Below are positions 27,098-35,541 of a stretch of DNA of 64,000 nucleotides, in pieces (position 1 is the stretch's first letter; each line of letters begins with the position of its first letter). This stretch comes from Herbaspirillum sp. GW103. Lineage in GTDB: Bacteria > Pseudomonadota > Gammaproteobacteria > Burkholderiales > Burkholderiaceae_D. The notes beneath the pieces were generated by a model. It made no database searches and was not told the DNA's origin. It saw nothing but the letters and a program-made list of their open reading frames with translations. The stretch spans positions 1 through 64,000 of the forward strand of contig NZ_AJVC01000005.1 in assembly GCF_000261365.1 (NCBI RefSeq). Direction: 5' to 3'. A program made the translations under genes and the position numbers.

Positions 27098-28477
27098 TCA
27101 ATGCAGCAGGCCCGGCGGCGGCGCGGCAGGCTTCTTGCCGTCCAGCGGCAGGGGCACCAGCGTGGCGACGGTGAGCGTATCGTCCTTGAAGTATTTTTGT
27201 GCGACCGCCTGCACCTGGGCCGCGGTCACGCTTTTCAAGCGGTCGATGATGCGGTCGATGTTCTTCTGGCCCAGGCCGGTGGTTTCCATCATGCCGATCT
27301 CCATGGCCTGGCCGAAGACGGAATCGCGCTTGTAGACCTGGGAGGCGATCAGTTGCGTCTTCACGCGCTGCAGTTCCTGTTCGGACACGCCTTCGCTGGC
27401 GATGCGCTGGACTTCGGCGCGCAGCAGGCCTTCGAGCTGTTCGGTGGTCACGCCATTGGCCGGGCTGCCTTCCAGCGTGAACAGCACCGGGCCGCGCGCC
27501 ACGCCGCTGTAGCTGGCGCCCACTGCGGTGGCCTGACTGGCGGTGCGCACCAGGTTGGCCGTCAGGCGGGCATTGTCATAGCCATCCAGCACGGCGGAGA
27601 GCACATCGAGGGCGTAGGCGTCCTGGTCGGCTTCCACATGGCGCAAGGCCGGCACCTTCCAGGCCATCACCACATACGGATTCTCGGCCGGGGCCTTGAC
27701 GGTGACGCGACGCAGGCCCAGTTGCTCGGGCTCGTTCTGCGGCTTGCCGCAGGGCAAGGGGTGAGAAAGAATCTTGCCGAAATATTTTTTGGCCAGGACC
27801 AGCACACGCTGGGCATCGACATCACCGGCCACGACCAGCGTGGCATTGTTGGGGGCATACCACTGGCGGTACCAGCTGGCGATATCCTGCACGCTCATGT
27901 GCTGCAGGTCGTCCATCCAGCCGATGACCGGATGGTGATAGGGATGGGCGGTCCAGGCGGCGGCGTTCAGGGCTTCGTTGAGCAGGCCCATGGGCTGGTC
28001 ATCGGTGCGCCAGCGGCGCTCTTCCATGATGACGCGGATTTCCTTGGCGAATTCATTGGCGTCGAACTGCAGGTTGGCCATGCGGTCGGCTTCCAGGGCC
28101 ATCACCTTTTCCAGGTGGCTCTTTTCGATCTGCTGGAAGTAAGCGGTGAAGTCATTGGCGGTGAAGGCGTTTTCCTGCCCGCCCAGTTCGGCCACCAGAC
28201 GGCTGAATTCGCCGACCTTGTGGTGCTTCGTGCCCTTGAACATCATGTGTTCCAGCGCGTGCGATACACCCGTGGTGCCATTGAGTTCATCGATGCTGCC
28301 AACCTTGTACCAGACCATCTGCACCGCCGTGGGCGCGCGCCGGTCTTCCTTGACGACCACCTTCATGCCATTGGCCAGCACGAACTCTTGCGCCGGCGCG
28401 GCCCGCACCTGCGTCGCCGTGGTGGCGAGCAGGCTCAACAGGGCGGTGGCCAGGAGGGCTCGGATCTTCAATTTCAT
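27098..28477 (-). CDS. Catalytic M16-family zinc peptidase (periplasmic)
   Basis: 459 aa with signal peptide (MKLKIRALLATALLSLLATT...RAAP). Zinc motif HALEHMMFKG (HxxEH, about 74-78) plus the downstream Glu in ALEADRMANL. C-terminal half has the M16B arrangement but lacks the conserved R/Y pair of the partner, so the two probably form a heterodimer. Divergent from ftsY across a 169-bp gap that must hold promoters for both. Substrate unknown. Confidence 0.92.
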   Translation of the reverse strand: MKLKIRALLATALLSLLATTATQVRAAPAQEFVLANGMKVVVKEDRRAPTAVQMVWYKVGSIDELNGTTGVSHALEHMMFKGTKHHKVGEFSRLVAELGGQENAFTANDFTAYFQQIEKSHLEKVMALEADRMANLQFDANEFAKEIRVIMEERRWRTDDQPMGLLNEALNAAAWTAHPYHHPVIGWMDDLQHMSVQDIASWYRQWYAPNNATLVVAGDVDAQRVLVLAKKYFGKILSHPLPCGKPQNEPEQLGLRRVTVKAPAENPYVVMAWKVPALRHVEADQDAYALDVLSAVLDGYDNARLTANLVRTASQATAVGASYSGVARGPVLFTLEGSPANGVTTEQLEGLLRAEVQRIASEGVSEQELQRVKTQLIASQVYKRDSVFGQAMEIGMMETTGLGQKNIDRIIDRLKSVTAAQVQAVAQKYFKDDTLTVATLVPLPLDGKKPAAPPPGLLH

Positions 28478-28646
28478 GGGCTGTGCTCTGATAAAATGCT
28501 GGATTCATTGACCCTGGCGGCCATGCGCGGGGCTTGTGGAAGGGCAATTGTAACCTGTCCACTGCGGTTGTCAGGGCAGCCACGCGCCTGCCGTCCCGCC
28601 CTGCCCCGCCCCGGCCGCAGCTACCATCCAGCCTATCCGCCATCCG

Positions 28647-29804
28647 ATGTTCAGTTTCTTCAAGAGAAAACCCAAACCGGAAGCGCAACCCGCGCTGCCG
28701 CCCCAGGCCCAGGCCGAGCCCGCACCCGCGCCGCAACCGGTCGTGCCCCCTCCCGTCACGGCTGCCCCTGTCATCCCCCCTGTCGTTACGGCCCCTGTCG
28801 TGGCGCCCGAACCCGCGCCGCAAGCGCTGGCCGCGCCAGAGCCTGTTGTGCAAGAGCAGGCCGAGGAAGTCGAGATCGTGGCCGCTCCGGAGCCTGCCCC
28901 TGAGGCCAAGCGCTCCTGGCTGTCGCGCCTCAAGGCGGGGCTGTCCAAGACATCGAGCAATCTGACCACGCTGTTCGTGGGTGCGCGCATTGATGAAGAT
29001 TTGTACGAAGAGCTGGAATCGGCCCTGCTGATGTCGGACGCCGGGGTCGAGGCCACCCGCTGGCTGCTGGACGAACTGAAGAAAAAGGTCAAAAACGAGC
29101 GCCTGACCGAAGCCGCCCAGGTGCGTACCGCCTTGCGCGCCCTGCTCATCGACCTGCTGCAACCCCTGCAGCGGCCGCTGGTGCTGGGTCGCGAGAAGCC
29201 GCTGGTGATGATGATTGCCGGTGTCAACGGCGCCGGCAAGACCACCACCATCGGCAAGCTGGCGCTGCACCTGCAGGCGCATGGTCAGTCGGTATTGCTG
29301 GCCGCCGGCGACACCTTCCGCGCCGCCGCCCGCGAGCAGCTGGCGGTCTGGGGCGAGCGCAACAACGTCCAGGTGATCGCCCAGGAATCCGGAGATCCGG
29401 CCGCCGTGGCCTATGACTCGGTGCACTCGGCACAAGCGCGCGGCACCCATGTGGTGATGGTCGACACCGCTGGTCGCCTGCCCACGCAACTGCACCTGAT
29501 GGATGAACTCAAGAAGATCAAACGGGTCATTGCCAAGGCGATGAACTCGGCGCCGCACGAAGTGCTGCTGGTCATCGACGGCAATACCGGCCAGAACGCC
29601 CTGGCCCAGGTCAAGGCCTTCGATGATGCGCTGGGGCTGACCGGCCTGGTGGTGACCAAGCTGGATGGCACGGCCAAGGGCGGCATCCTGGCCGCCATCG
29701 CCAAGACCCGGCCGGTGCCGCTGTATTTCATCGGCGTGGGCGAGCAGATCGAAGATCTGCAGGCCTTCAACGCCACCGAATTCGTCGATGCCCTCCTGAG
29801 TTGA
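28647..29804 (+). CDS. ftsY: Signal recognition particle receptor
   Basis: GTPase that docks the SRP-ribosome complex at the membrane. 385 aa: Pro/Glu/Ala-rich acidic region (10-85), N domain (90-175), G domain with [10 protein letters not shown] (192-201), DTAGRLPTQ and [10 protein letters not shown]. Intact. First gene of ftsYEX; 4 bp before ftsE. Confidence 0.97.
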   Translation: MFSFFKRKPKPEAQPALPPQAQAEPAPAPQPVVPPPVTAAPVIPPVVTAPVVAPEPAPQALAAPEPVVQEQAEEVEIVAAPEPAPEAKRSWLSRLKAGLSKTSSNLTTLFVGARIDEDLYEELESALLMSDAGVEATRWLLDELKKKVKNERLTEAAQVRTALRALLIDLLQPLQRPLVLGREKPLVMMIAGVNGAGKTTTIGKLALHLQAHGQSVLLAAGDTFRAAAREQLAVWGERNNVQVIAQESGDPAAVAYDSVHSAQARGTHVVMVDTAGRLPTQLHLMDELKKIKRVIAKAMNSAPHEVLLVIDGNTGQNALAQVKAFDDALGLTGLVVTKLDGTAKGGILAAIAKTRPVPLYFIGVGEQIEDLQAFNATEFVDALLS

Positions 29805-29808
29805 ACCG

Positions 29809-30501
29809 ATGATTGAATTTACCCGGGTTTCCAAGCAATACGCGCGCGAGGTCTATGCCCTGCGCGACATTACGTTGTCGGTGAAGAAGGGCGAATTGAT
29901 CTTCCTGGCCGGCCCTTCCGGTGCCGGCAAATCCACCCTGCTGAAGATGATCGCGGCCATCGAGCGGCCCACCTCGGGCAAGCTCACCGTCAGCGGGACC
30001 GACATCGTGGGGCTCAAGCCTTCCGGGCTGCCCTATCTGCGACGCAACCTGGGCCTGATCTTCCAGCAACAGAAACTGTTGCTGGACCGCAATCTGCTGG
30101 CCAACGTGATGCTGCCGCTGATCGTGACCGGCTCTTCCCGCCCGGACGCCGAAAAGCGCGCCCGCGCCGCGCTGGACAAAGTCGATCTGCTGGACAAGGC
30201 GCGCTGCGAACCGCTGGAGCTCTCCGGGGGCGAGCAGCAGCGGGTGGCCATTGCGCGCGCCATCGTCAACCGGCCGCAGATCATCCTGGCCGACGAACCC
30301 ACCGCCAACCTGGATCGCGCCAATGCCAACAAGGTGCTGGCGGCCTTGAAATCCTTCCACGGGGTGGGCGTGACCTGCCTGATTTCAACCCACGACGAGA
30401 CTTTTCTCACCGGTGCCGACCGCATCGTCTATCTGGACCGTGGCCGCATCGTCGATGGCTGGCACAACGGCGTCGCCAATCCCGTGGAGGTATCGCCATG
30501 A
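29809..30501 (+). CDS. ftsE: Cell-division ABC protein FtsE
   Basis: ATPase that with FtsX controls peptidoglycan hydrolases at the septum. 230 aa: GPSGAGKSTLL, Q-loop FQQQKLLLDRN, signature LSGGEQQRVAIARA, Walker B IILADEPTANLD. The ATGA overlap with ftsX couples the two. Confidence 0.96.
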   Translation: MIEFTRVSKQYAREVYALRDITLSVKKGELIFLAGPSGAGKSTLLKMIAAIERPTSGKLTVSGTDIVGLKPSGLPYLRRNLGLIFQQQKLLLDRNLLANVMLPLIVTGSSRPDAEKRARAALDKVDLLDKARCEPLELSGGEQQRVAIARAIVNRPQIILADEPTANLDRANANKVLAALKSFHGVGVTCLISTHDETFLTGADRIVYLDRGRIVDGWHNGVANPVEVSP

Positions 30502-31421
30502 ACTGGCTCGGACAGCATTTCGCCGCCATCGCCGATGCGCTGCGCCACCTGCTGCGCTCGCCCGGCAATTTCCTGCTCAACGTGCTGGTGGTCTCGATTG
30601 CGCTGGCGCTGCCCTTTGCGGGCCTGTCGGCCCTGGAAAATGTGCGGCCGATCTCGGACCAGATGTCGGTGGAGCCGGAGATCAGCCTCTTCATGAAGCC
30701 CGACGCCAGCCGCGAGGCTGCCCTGGCGGTGGGCAAGACCATCAGTCAGGTGTTGAAGGACGGCAACACCAACGGCAAGGTCGAATTCATCCCGCGCGAG
30801 AAGGCGTTCGATGCCTTGAAGAGCAAGACCGGGCTGGCCGACGTGCTCAACACGCTGGGCAGCAATCCGCTGCCGGACGGCTATGTGGTGCGCCTGCCGG
30901 GCTTCGAGAACGCCATGAATGCCACCCGCGTGGATGACATTGCCCAGCAGCTGAAGAAGCAACCGGGCGTGGATACCGTGCAGATCGATTCCGAATGGGT
31001 CAAGCGGCTGGCGGCGCTGCTGCGCATCCTGCGGCTGGTACTGCTGTTCCTGGGGATGACGCTGGGTGCGGTGGTGGTGGCGGTGGTGTTCAACACCATC
31101 CGTCTGCAGGTGATGACGCAGCGCGACGAGATCGAGGTCTCGCGCTTGTTCGGGGCGACCAATTCCTTCATCTATCGTCCGTTCTACTACACCGGCGCCC
31201 TGCTGGGTCTGTGTGCGGGTCTGGTGGCGCTGGGGCTGGTGGTGGCGGCGCAGCAGCCGCTCAATGCAGCCATTCTGGACTTTGCCCACCTGTATGCCTC
31301 GGAATTCCAGCTGGCCCTGCCCAGCCCCATGGCCATCGGCCTGCTGCTGGCCGCCAGCGGCTTGCTGGGCTTGTTCGGGGCGATGCTGTCGGTACGCAGG
31401 CAGTTGGGCAGGAAGGCTTGA
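30498..31421 (+). CDS. ftsX: Cell-division membrane protein FtsX
   Basis: 307 aa with four membrane segments (about 23-45, 172-195, 225-250, 270-292) and a large periplasmic loop between the first two, the normal FtsX layout. After the stop a weak 6-bp hairpin (GTGCAA...TTGCAC) overlaps the end of the next gene. In many Proteobacteria rpoH follows directly; here an inverted gene intervenes. Confidence 0.96.
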   Translation: MNWLGQHFAAIADALRHLLRSPGNFLLNVLVVSIALALPFAGLSALENVRPISDQMSVEPEISLFMKPDASREAALAVGKTISQVLKDGNTNGKVEFIPREKAFDALKSKTGLADVLNTLGSNPLPDGYVVRLPGFENAMNATRVDDIAQQLKKQPGVDTVQIDSEWVKRLAALLRILRLVLLFLGMTLGAVVVAVVFNTIRLQVMTQRDEIEVSRLFGATNSFIYRPFYYTGALLGLCAGLVALGLVVAAQQPLNAAILDFAHLYASEFQLALPSPMAIGLLLAASGLLGLFGAMLSVRRQLGRKA

Positions 31422-31446
31422 GGTGCAAGGGCTCTCGTTGCACTGA

Positions 31447-32442
31447 TCAGAAGAAATAACGCGTGATGTCACGTCGGACGCGAGACAGGGTACGCTTGCC
31501 CTTGGTCATGCGATGGTTGCCATGGCCGGGCGGTGTTGCACTGTCCAGCACTAGCCGATAGGTGCCGGCACCGCCGGCGCAACGACGATAGATCGCCAGT
31601 GCCTGCCGGTCGAGCAAGGCCTGCAATGACCACCAGTGGTCGCTCTTGCGCAAGTGCAGAGAGATCACCGGGTCGATCCAGCCGGCAAACCAGAACAGGT
31701 TATCGACGAGTAGACGCAGGCTGTTGACGGTTTGCCTGGGCCGACGCGGGATAAGACCCAGGACGCCAAAACGGTCGAATTCAGGAATCGTCCAGATGGC
31801 GTCGTGGTGCCCGATGCGGTTGCGTACGTCGCGTATCCGCTTGAGCAGAGCGACCACCCGCTTCCTGAACGCAGCACTGTCATAGGGGAAAGCCTGCGTA
31901 TCTGGCGCATGCGGAAAGACTGCCGCCAGGATCGCCGCCTGCAACCCTGCTGGCTGCGCGTGATGCGCGAGCGCGCCGATGAGCACCTCCCAGAATCCAA
32001 AGGGCAATGTCGCCACCACGTCATCCGGGGTGACGACATGGGCAGATGGTTTCCTGCCTTTGACTTTGTCGATCGCACAGACCACATCATCACGGGATCT
32101 CGAACTCAGTTTGTGCACCGGCGGCAGCATCGGAGGAGCGGCGGGATTGACGGCGTGCGCCGGATTCGGTCTGGGCATCATCCAGCCAAAGGAATCGCGC
32201 GCGCCGTAATGACGCGACAACGCACCGTGCACGGCATTGCGCAGCGATACCTCGACATCGGCCAGCAGCGGCAACATGCCAGCGGCAACCGCCTGGGTCC
32301 AGGCATAACATCCGAGCGTATCGCCGTGCGAAGTCGTGAGGAAGAAGCGCTGGAGAGTGGACAAGCGAGCTGCAGTGAGGTGTTTCAGCATGCCGTGAGC
32401 CGGTTGAAAGTGAAGTGCGTCGGGTGCTATACTCGCCGCCAT
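31447..32442 (-). CDS. Abi-like HEPN-fold protein, candidate defence gene
   Basis: 331 aa, soluble. Two RNxxxH-type HEPN patterns: LRNAVHGAL near residue 67 and DVRNRIGHHDAIW near 210, plus LPFGFWEVLIGAL, which resembles the conserved centre of Abi_2/AbiD-like abortive-infection proteins. These are often RNases that stop growth of infected cells. The C-terminus is basic. It sits inverted between ftsX and rpoH, usually adjacent genes, so it was probably inserted. Start ATG 32442 has no clear ribosome site; ATG 32391 is an alternative. A candidate small RNA runs opposite to its leader (see 32440-32520). Family call is moderate. Confidence 0.62.
   Translation of the reverse strand: MAASIAPDALHFQPAHGMLKHLTAARLSTLQRFFLTTSHGDTLGCYAWTQAVAAGMLPLLADVEVSLRNAVHGALSRHYGARDSFGWMMPRPNPAHAVNPAAPPMLPPVHKLSSRSRDDVVCAIDKVKGRKPSAHVVTPDDVVATLPFGFWEVLIGALAHHAQPAGLQAAILAAVFPHAPDTQAFPYDSAAFRKRVVALLKRIRDVRNRIGHHDAIWTIPEFDRFGVLGLIPRRPRQTVNSLRLLVDNLFWFAGWIDPVISLHLRKSDHWWSLQALLDRQALAIYRRCAGGAGTYRLVLDSATPPGHGNHRMTKGKRTLSRVRRDITRYFF
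32404..32433 (+). promoter_or_regulatory. Strong sigma70 promoter for a short plus-strand RNA
   Basis: TTGAAA (32404-32409), 18-bp spacer, extended -10 TGC-TATACT (32428-32433). It lies inside the start of the Abi-like gene and points away from it; no protein gene follows on this strand for 580 bp. Confidence 0.65.
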
Positions 32443-32520
32443 AGAGACAGGGGTTTTCCAGGCAATTGGTCGTGCCCCTGTAAATTGAGGACAAAGCCCG
32501 CTGTTGCGGGCTTTGGACTT
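32440..32520 (+). ncRNA. Candidate small RNA antisense to the Abi-like mRNA leader
   Basis: Predicted from the promoter at 32404-32433 to a hairpin terminator AAAGCCCGC-TGTT-GCGGGCTTT (32493-32514) followed by GGACTTT. A second stem pairs ACAGGGG (32447-32453) with CCCCTGT (32475-32481). About 80 nt, no reading frame of note. If the Abi-like gene is transcribed from 32532-32560, its leader is fully complementary to this RNA. The T tail is weak. Existence and role are inference. Confidence 0.45.
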
Positions 32521-32531
32521 TCTGGCGAGAA

Positions 32532-32560
32532 ATTCTATCGGGCCAGCCCATCGCCAACAA
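32532..32560 (-). promoter_or_regulatory. Candidate promoter of the Abi-like gene
   Basis: Minus strand TTGTTG (32555-32560), 17-bp spacer, TAGAAT (32532-32537). Gives a leader of about 80 nt that includes the hairpin at 32493-32514, which could attenuate transcription. Confidence 0.4.
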
Positions 32561-32593
32561 TAAACTTGCCCTCCCCGCGTCTTCTAAACAGCA

Positions 32594-32635
32594 GCAAGCT
32601 CGTCAGATGACGAGCTGCCATCGGGCCAATGCCCG
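32594..32635. other. Two adjacent hairpins in the rpoH upstream region
   Basis: GC-a-AGCTCGTCA paired with TGACGAGCT-GC (32594-32618), then CGGGC-CAAT-GCCCG (32622-32635). No T run on either side. A third small hairpin GTCGCC-CAAA-GGCGAC lies at 32742-32757. Together with the small RNA and CIRCE these fill the 577-bp gap 32443-33019; I see no gene in it. Confidence 0.5.
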
Positions 32636-32834
32636 TCCCTGTCGTCCTGGCAGGTCTGCCGCGTCCGTTTGTCTTCGTCTTGCGCGCTGCAAAAAAGTGT
32701 TACAAGTTTCTGGCCTCCTTTTGACCCCGATCGCAACTTTTGTCGCCCAAAGGCGACTAATATAAAGGAAATGGAATGCAATGATTGGCTGAAAAGCAAT
32801 AGGATTGCACTATTGACCCTTCACCATCATGCTA

Positions 32835-32861
32835 TTAGCACTCCGGGGTGACGAGTGCTAG
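32835..32861 (+). promoter_or_regulatory. CIRCE element (HrcA operator) upstream of rpoH
   Basis: TTAGCACTC-N9-GAGTGCTAG matches the CIRCE consensus at 17 of 18 arm positions. A -10 TAGAAT (32859-32864) overlaps the right arm, and TTAGCA in the left arm lies 18 bp upstream of it as a possible -35. HrcA binding would therefore block this rpoH promoter. Leader to the start codon about 150 nt. Confidence 0.88.
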
Positions 32862-33019
32862 AATACCTTATCGAATTGCTCCAGTTTTCGTGGAGCACTG
32901 CATCAAACAGTACCGGCCCGTGTGGCCGCACCAGGGAAGTCGGGAACATCGCCCCTGGTCACCGAAGCCTCTGCTTCCTACCGTTTCAACCGTTTCCGCA
33001 AAGGAACCAAGGAGAATCC

Positions 33020-33919
33020 ATGAAATCTGCGTCTGCACAAACTGCACTCATGCCTGCCGAGTCCAATGCACTCGCGCTGGGTTTTTCCGGCAGCCTGGGC
33101 AACATCGACGCGTACATCTCGGCAGTGAACCGCCTGCCCATGCTGACCCACGAGGAAGAGGTCAAGCTGGCGCGTGACCTGCGTGAAAAGAACGACCTGG
33201 GCGCGGCCCAGAAGATAGTGTTGTCACACCTGCGTCTGGTGGTGTCGATCGCCCGTGGCTATCTGGGCTACGGCCTGCCGCATGCCGACCTGATCCAGGA
33301 AGGCAACATCGGCCTGATGAAGGCCGTCAAGCGCTTCGACCCGGCCCAGAACGTGCGCCTGGTGTCCTATGCCATGCACTGGATCAAGGCCGAGATCCAC
33401 GAGTACATCCTGAAGAACTGGCGTCTGGTGAAGGTCGCCACCACCAAGGCCCAGCGCAAGCTGTTCTTCAACCTGCGCAGCCACAAGGAAGGTCTGGACG
33501 CGATGACCCCGGCCCAGGTGGAGGCCCTGGCCAAGACCCTGGACGTCAAGCGCGAGGAAGTCATCGAGATGGAAACCCGTCTCTCCGGTCGCGATATCGC
33601 CCTGGAGTCGCCCACCGATGACGACGATGACAAGTTCGCGCCCATCGCCTACCTGTCCTCCGACAATTCGGAACCGACCCGCGTGATCGAGGCCAAGCAG
33701 TACGACCGCCTGCAATCCGAAGGCCTGGAAGCCGCCCTGTCCAAGCTGGATGACCGCTCGCGCCGTATCGTCGAAGCCCGCTGGCTGGCCAATGACGATG
33801 GCTCGGGTGCGACCCTGCATGAGCTGGCCGACGAGTTCGGCGTCTCGGCCGAACGTATCCGTCAGATCGAGGCAGTGGCGCTGAAGAAGATGAAGACCGC
33901 GCTGCAGGCTTACTCCTGA
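33020..33919 (+). CDS. rpoH: Heat-shock sigma factor sigma32
   Basis: 299 aa from ATG 33020 with AAGGAG upstream. Region 2 (LRLVVSIARGYLGYGLPHAD and LIQEGNIGLMKAVKRFDP), the RpoH box QRKLFFNLR, and region 4 with GVSAERIRQIEAVALKKM are intact. A frame open further upstream to 32855 covers the CIRCE leader and is not coding. Probably transcribed alone because the inverted Abi-like gene separates it from ftsX. Confidence 0.96.
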   Translation: MKSASAQTALMPAESNALALGFSGSLGNIDAYISAVNRLPMLTHEEEVKLARDLREKNDLGAAQKIVLSHLRLVVSIARGYLGYGLPHADLIQEGNIGLMKAVKRFDPAQNVRLVSYAMHWIKAEIHEYILKNWRLVKVATTKAQRKLFFNLRSHKEGLDAMTPAQVEALAKTLDVKREEVIEMETRLSGRDIALESPTDDDDDKFAPIAYLSSDNSEPTRVIEAKQYDRLQSEGLEAALSKLDDRSRRIVEARWLANDDGSGATLHELADEFGVSAERIRQIEAVALKKMKTALQAYS

Positions 33920-33961
33920 TCGATTCTTCGATTCTTCAGACCGGTTCAGCAGCACCAACAA

Positions 33962-33990
33962 GAAAGGCGCCCTCGGGCGCCTTTCTTTTC
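33962..33990 (+). terminator. rpoH intrinsic terminator
   Basis: GAAAGGCGCCC-TC-GGGCGCCTTTC followed by TTTTC, 42 bp after the rpoH stop. Confidence 0.88.
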
Positions 33991-33994
33991 ATTC

Positions 33995-34026
33995 AAACGA
34001 TTTATATCGTTTATCTCTTTTTTATC
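33995..34026 (+). repeat. AT-rich element, copy 1
   Basis: AAACGATTTATATCGTTTAT followed by CTC and TTTTTTATC. It matches 60001-60030 in the same orientation with three substitutions and a 2-bp gap. Both copies lie between the terminator of a plus-strand gene and the 3' end of a minus-strand gene. The core AAACGAT...ATCGTTT is an inverted repeat. Confidence 0.6.
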
Positions 34027-34052
34027 TCTTTTTTATCCCTTTTCCCGCAGCA

Positions 34053-34643
34053 TCACGAGAGCAGCAGCTTGATGTCATGCGCCAGCGTCTGCGGACCCTG
34101 GCCGTGCTTGACGAACAGCCGGATATGGCCCTGCGGATCGAAGACGTAGCTGCCGGCGGTGTGGTCCATGGTATAGCTGCCCGGCTGCTTGCCCGGCACC
34201 TTCTGGTAGAACACCTTGAATTCCTTGGCCACCTTCTCGGTCTGTTGCAGGTCACCACGCAGTCCGAGGAAGCGCTTGTCGAAGGCAGGCACGTATTGCG
34301 CCAGTACTTCCTGGGTATCGCGCTCGGGGTCAACGGTGACGAACAGGACCTGCACGCGGTCCGCATCCGGACCCAGCTCCTTCATCACGTTGGACATCTC
34401 CACCATGGTGGTCGGACAGACGTCCGGACATTGGGTATAGCCGAAGAACATCACCACCACCTTGCCCTTGAAATCGGCCAGGGTGCGCGGCTTGCCGGTG
34501 TGGTCGGTGAGCGCGAAATCGCGCGCATAGTCCAGCCCTGTGACATCGGTATTGTTGAACTTCAGTTCAGGTTTGGAGGGACCGCAAGCCGCCAGCAGCG
34601 TCGCGCAAGCGGCCAGCAGCAGCGCCGAGAAGAATCTTTTCAT
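34053..34643 (-). CDS. SCO family copper chaperone for cytochrome oxidase
   Basis: 196 aa. Lipoprotein signal with lipobox LLAAC at Cys20, thioredoxin fold with Cu-binding CPDVC (Cys72, Cys76) and the conserved His in TMDHTAGSYVFDP. Delivers copper to or reduces the CuA site of subunit II. ATG 34643 begins the signal sequence. 4 bp after ctaB, last gene of the SURF1-ctaA-ctaB operon. Confidence 0.92.
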   Translation of the reverse strand: MKRFFSALLLAACATLLAACGPSKPELKFNNTDVTGLDYARDFALTDHTGKPRTLADFKGKVVVMFFGYTQCPDVCPTTMVEMSNVMKELGPDADRVQVLFVTVDPERDTQEVLAQYVPAFDKRFLGLRGDLQQTEKVAKEFKVFYQKVPGKQPGSYTMDHTAGSYVFDPQGHIRLFVKHGQGPQTLAHDIKLLLS

Positions 34644-34647
34644 GAGG

Positions 34648-35541
34648 TCAGAAACTACGGAACAGGAAGTAATGGTCCACCAGCAACACCGCAAACAGGA
34701 TGGACAGATAGATGATGGAATAGGCAAAGGCCTTGCGCGCGATCAGATCGGTGTAGTGACGGTAGATCTGCCACGAGTACCAGAAGAAGATCGCCCCCAG
34801 CACAATGGCCGAGCCCAGGTAGATCAGCCCGCTCATGCCGATGGCAAAGGGCAGCATGCTCACCGCCAGCAGTGCGATGGTGTACATGAGGATATGCAGC
34901 TTGGTCACCTCCATGCCATGCGTGATGGGCAGCATCGGCAGGCCGGACTTGGCGTAGTCGTCGCGGCGGTACATGGCCAGCGCCCAGAAATGCGGCGGGG
35001 TCCAGATGAAGATGATCATCACCAGCACCCAGGCCTGCATCGGCACGTCATTGGCCATGGCCGCCCAGCCCAGCGCGGGCGGCATGGCACCGGCCAGGCC
35101 GCCGATGACGATGTTCTGCGAGGTCGCCGGTTTCAAGATGATGGTGTAGATGATGGCGTAGCCGACGAAGGTGGCGAAGGTCAGCCACATGGTCAGCGGA
35201 TTGACCAGGTTGTACAGCACCCACATGCCCAGGCCGCCCAGCACGCCTGAGAACACCAGGGTCTGGCCCACCGTGATCTCGCCGCGCGCCATCGGACGGC
35301 GGGCGGTGCGCGCCATGCGCGAATCGATCTCGCGCTCGACCAGGCAGTTGATGGCGAAGGCCGCACCGGCCAGGAGCCAGATGCCCAAGGTGCCGAAGAC
35401 GACCTTGCGCCAGTCCGGCAGATCGGGCGTGGAGAGGAACATGCCGATCACGGCACAGAACACCGCCAGCTGCGTCACGCGCGGCTTGGTCAGTGCCCAG
35501 TACTGGGCGATGCGGTTGGGTTGGGCGGTCAATGTGGTCAT
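34648..35541 (-). CDS. ctaB: Protoheme IX farnesyltransferase (heme O synthase)
   Basis: Adds a farnesyl group to heme B. 297 aa with about nine membrane segments; prenyl-site Asp motifs in [20 protein letters not shown] (about 68-87). Overlaps ctaA by 4 bp. Confidence 0.96.
   Translation of the reverse strand: MTTLTAQPNRIAQYWALTKPRVTQLAVFCAVIGMFLSTPDLPDWRKVVFGTLGIWLLAGAAFAINCLVEREIDSRMARTARRPMARGEITVGQTLVFSGVLGGLGMWVLYNLVNPLTMWLTFATFVGYAIIYTIILKPATSQNIVIGGLAGAMPPALGWAAMANDVPMQAWVLVMIIFIWTPPHFWALAMYRRDDYAKSGLPMLPITHGMEVTKLHILMYTIALLAVSMLPFAIGMSGLIYLGSAIVLGAIFFWYSWQIYRHYTDLIARKAFAYSIIYLSILFAVLLVDHYFLFRSF

Noticed and set aside
28287-29834. 515-codon open frame on the minus strand opposite ftsY
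   Set aside because: Antisense shadow of a GC-rich gene; no family features, and ftsY is intact on the other strand.
32584-32799. 71-codon minus-strand frame in the rpoH upstream region
   Set aside because: No ribosome site or recognisable family, and it covers the hairpins; more likely non-coding.
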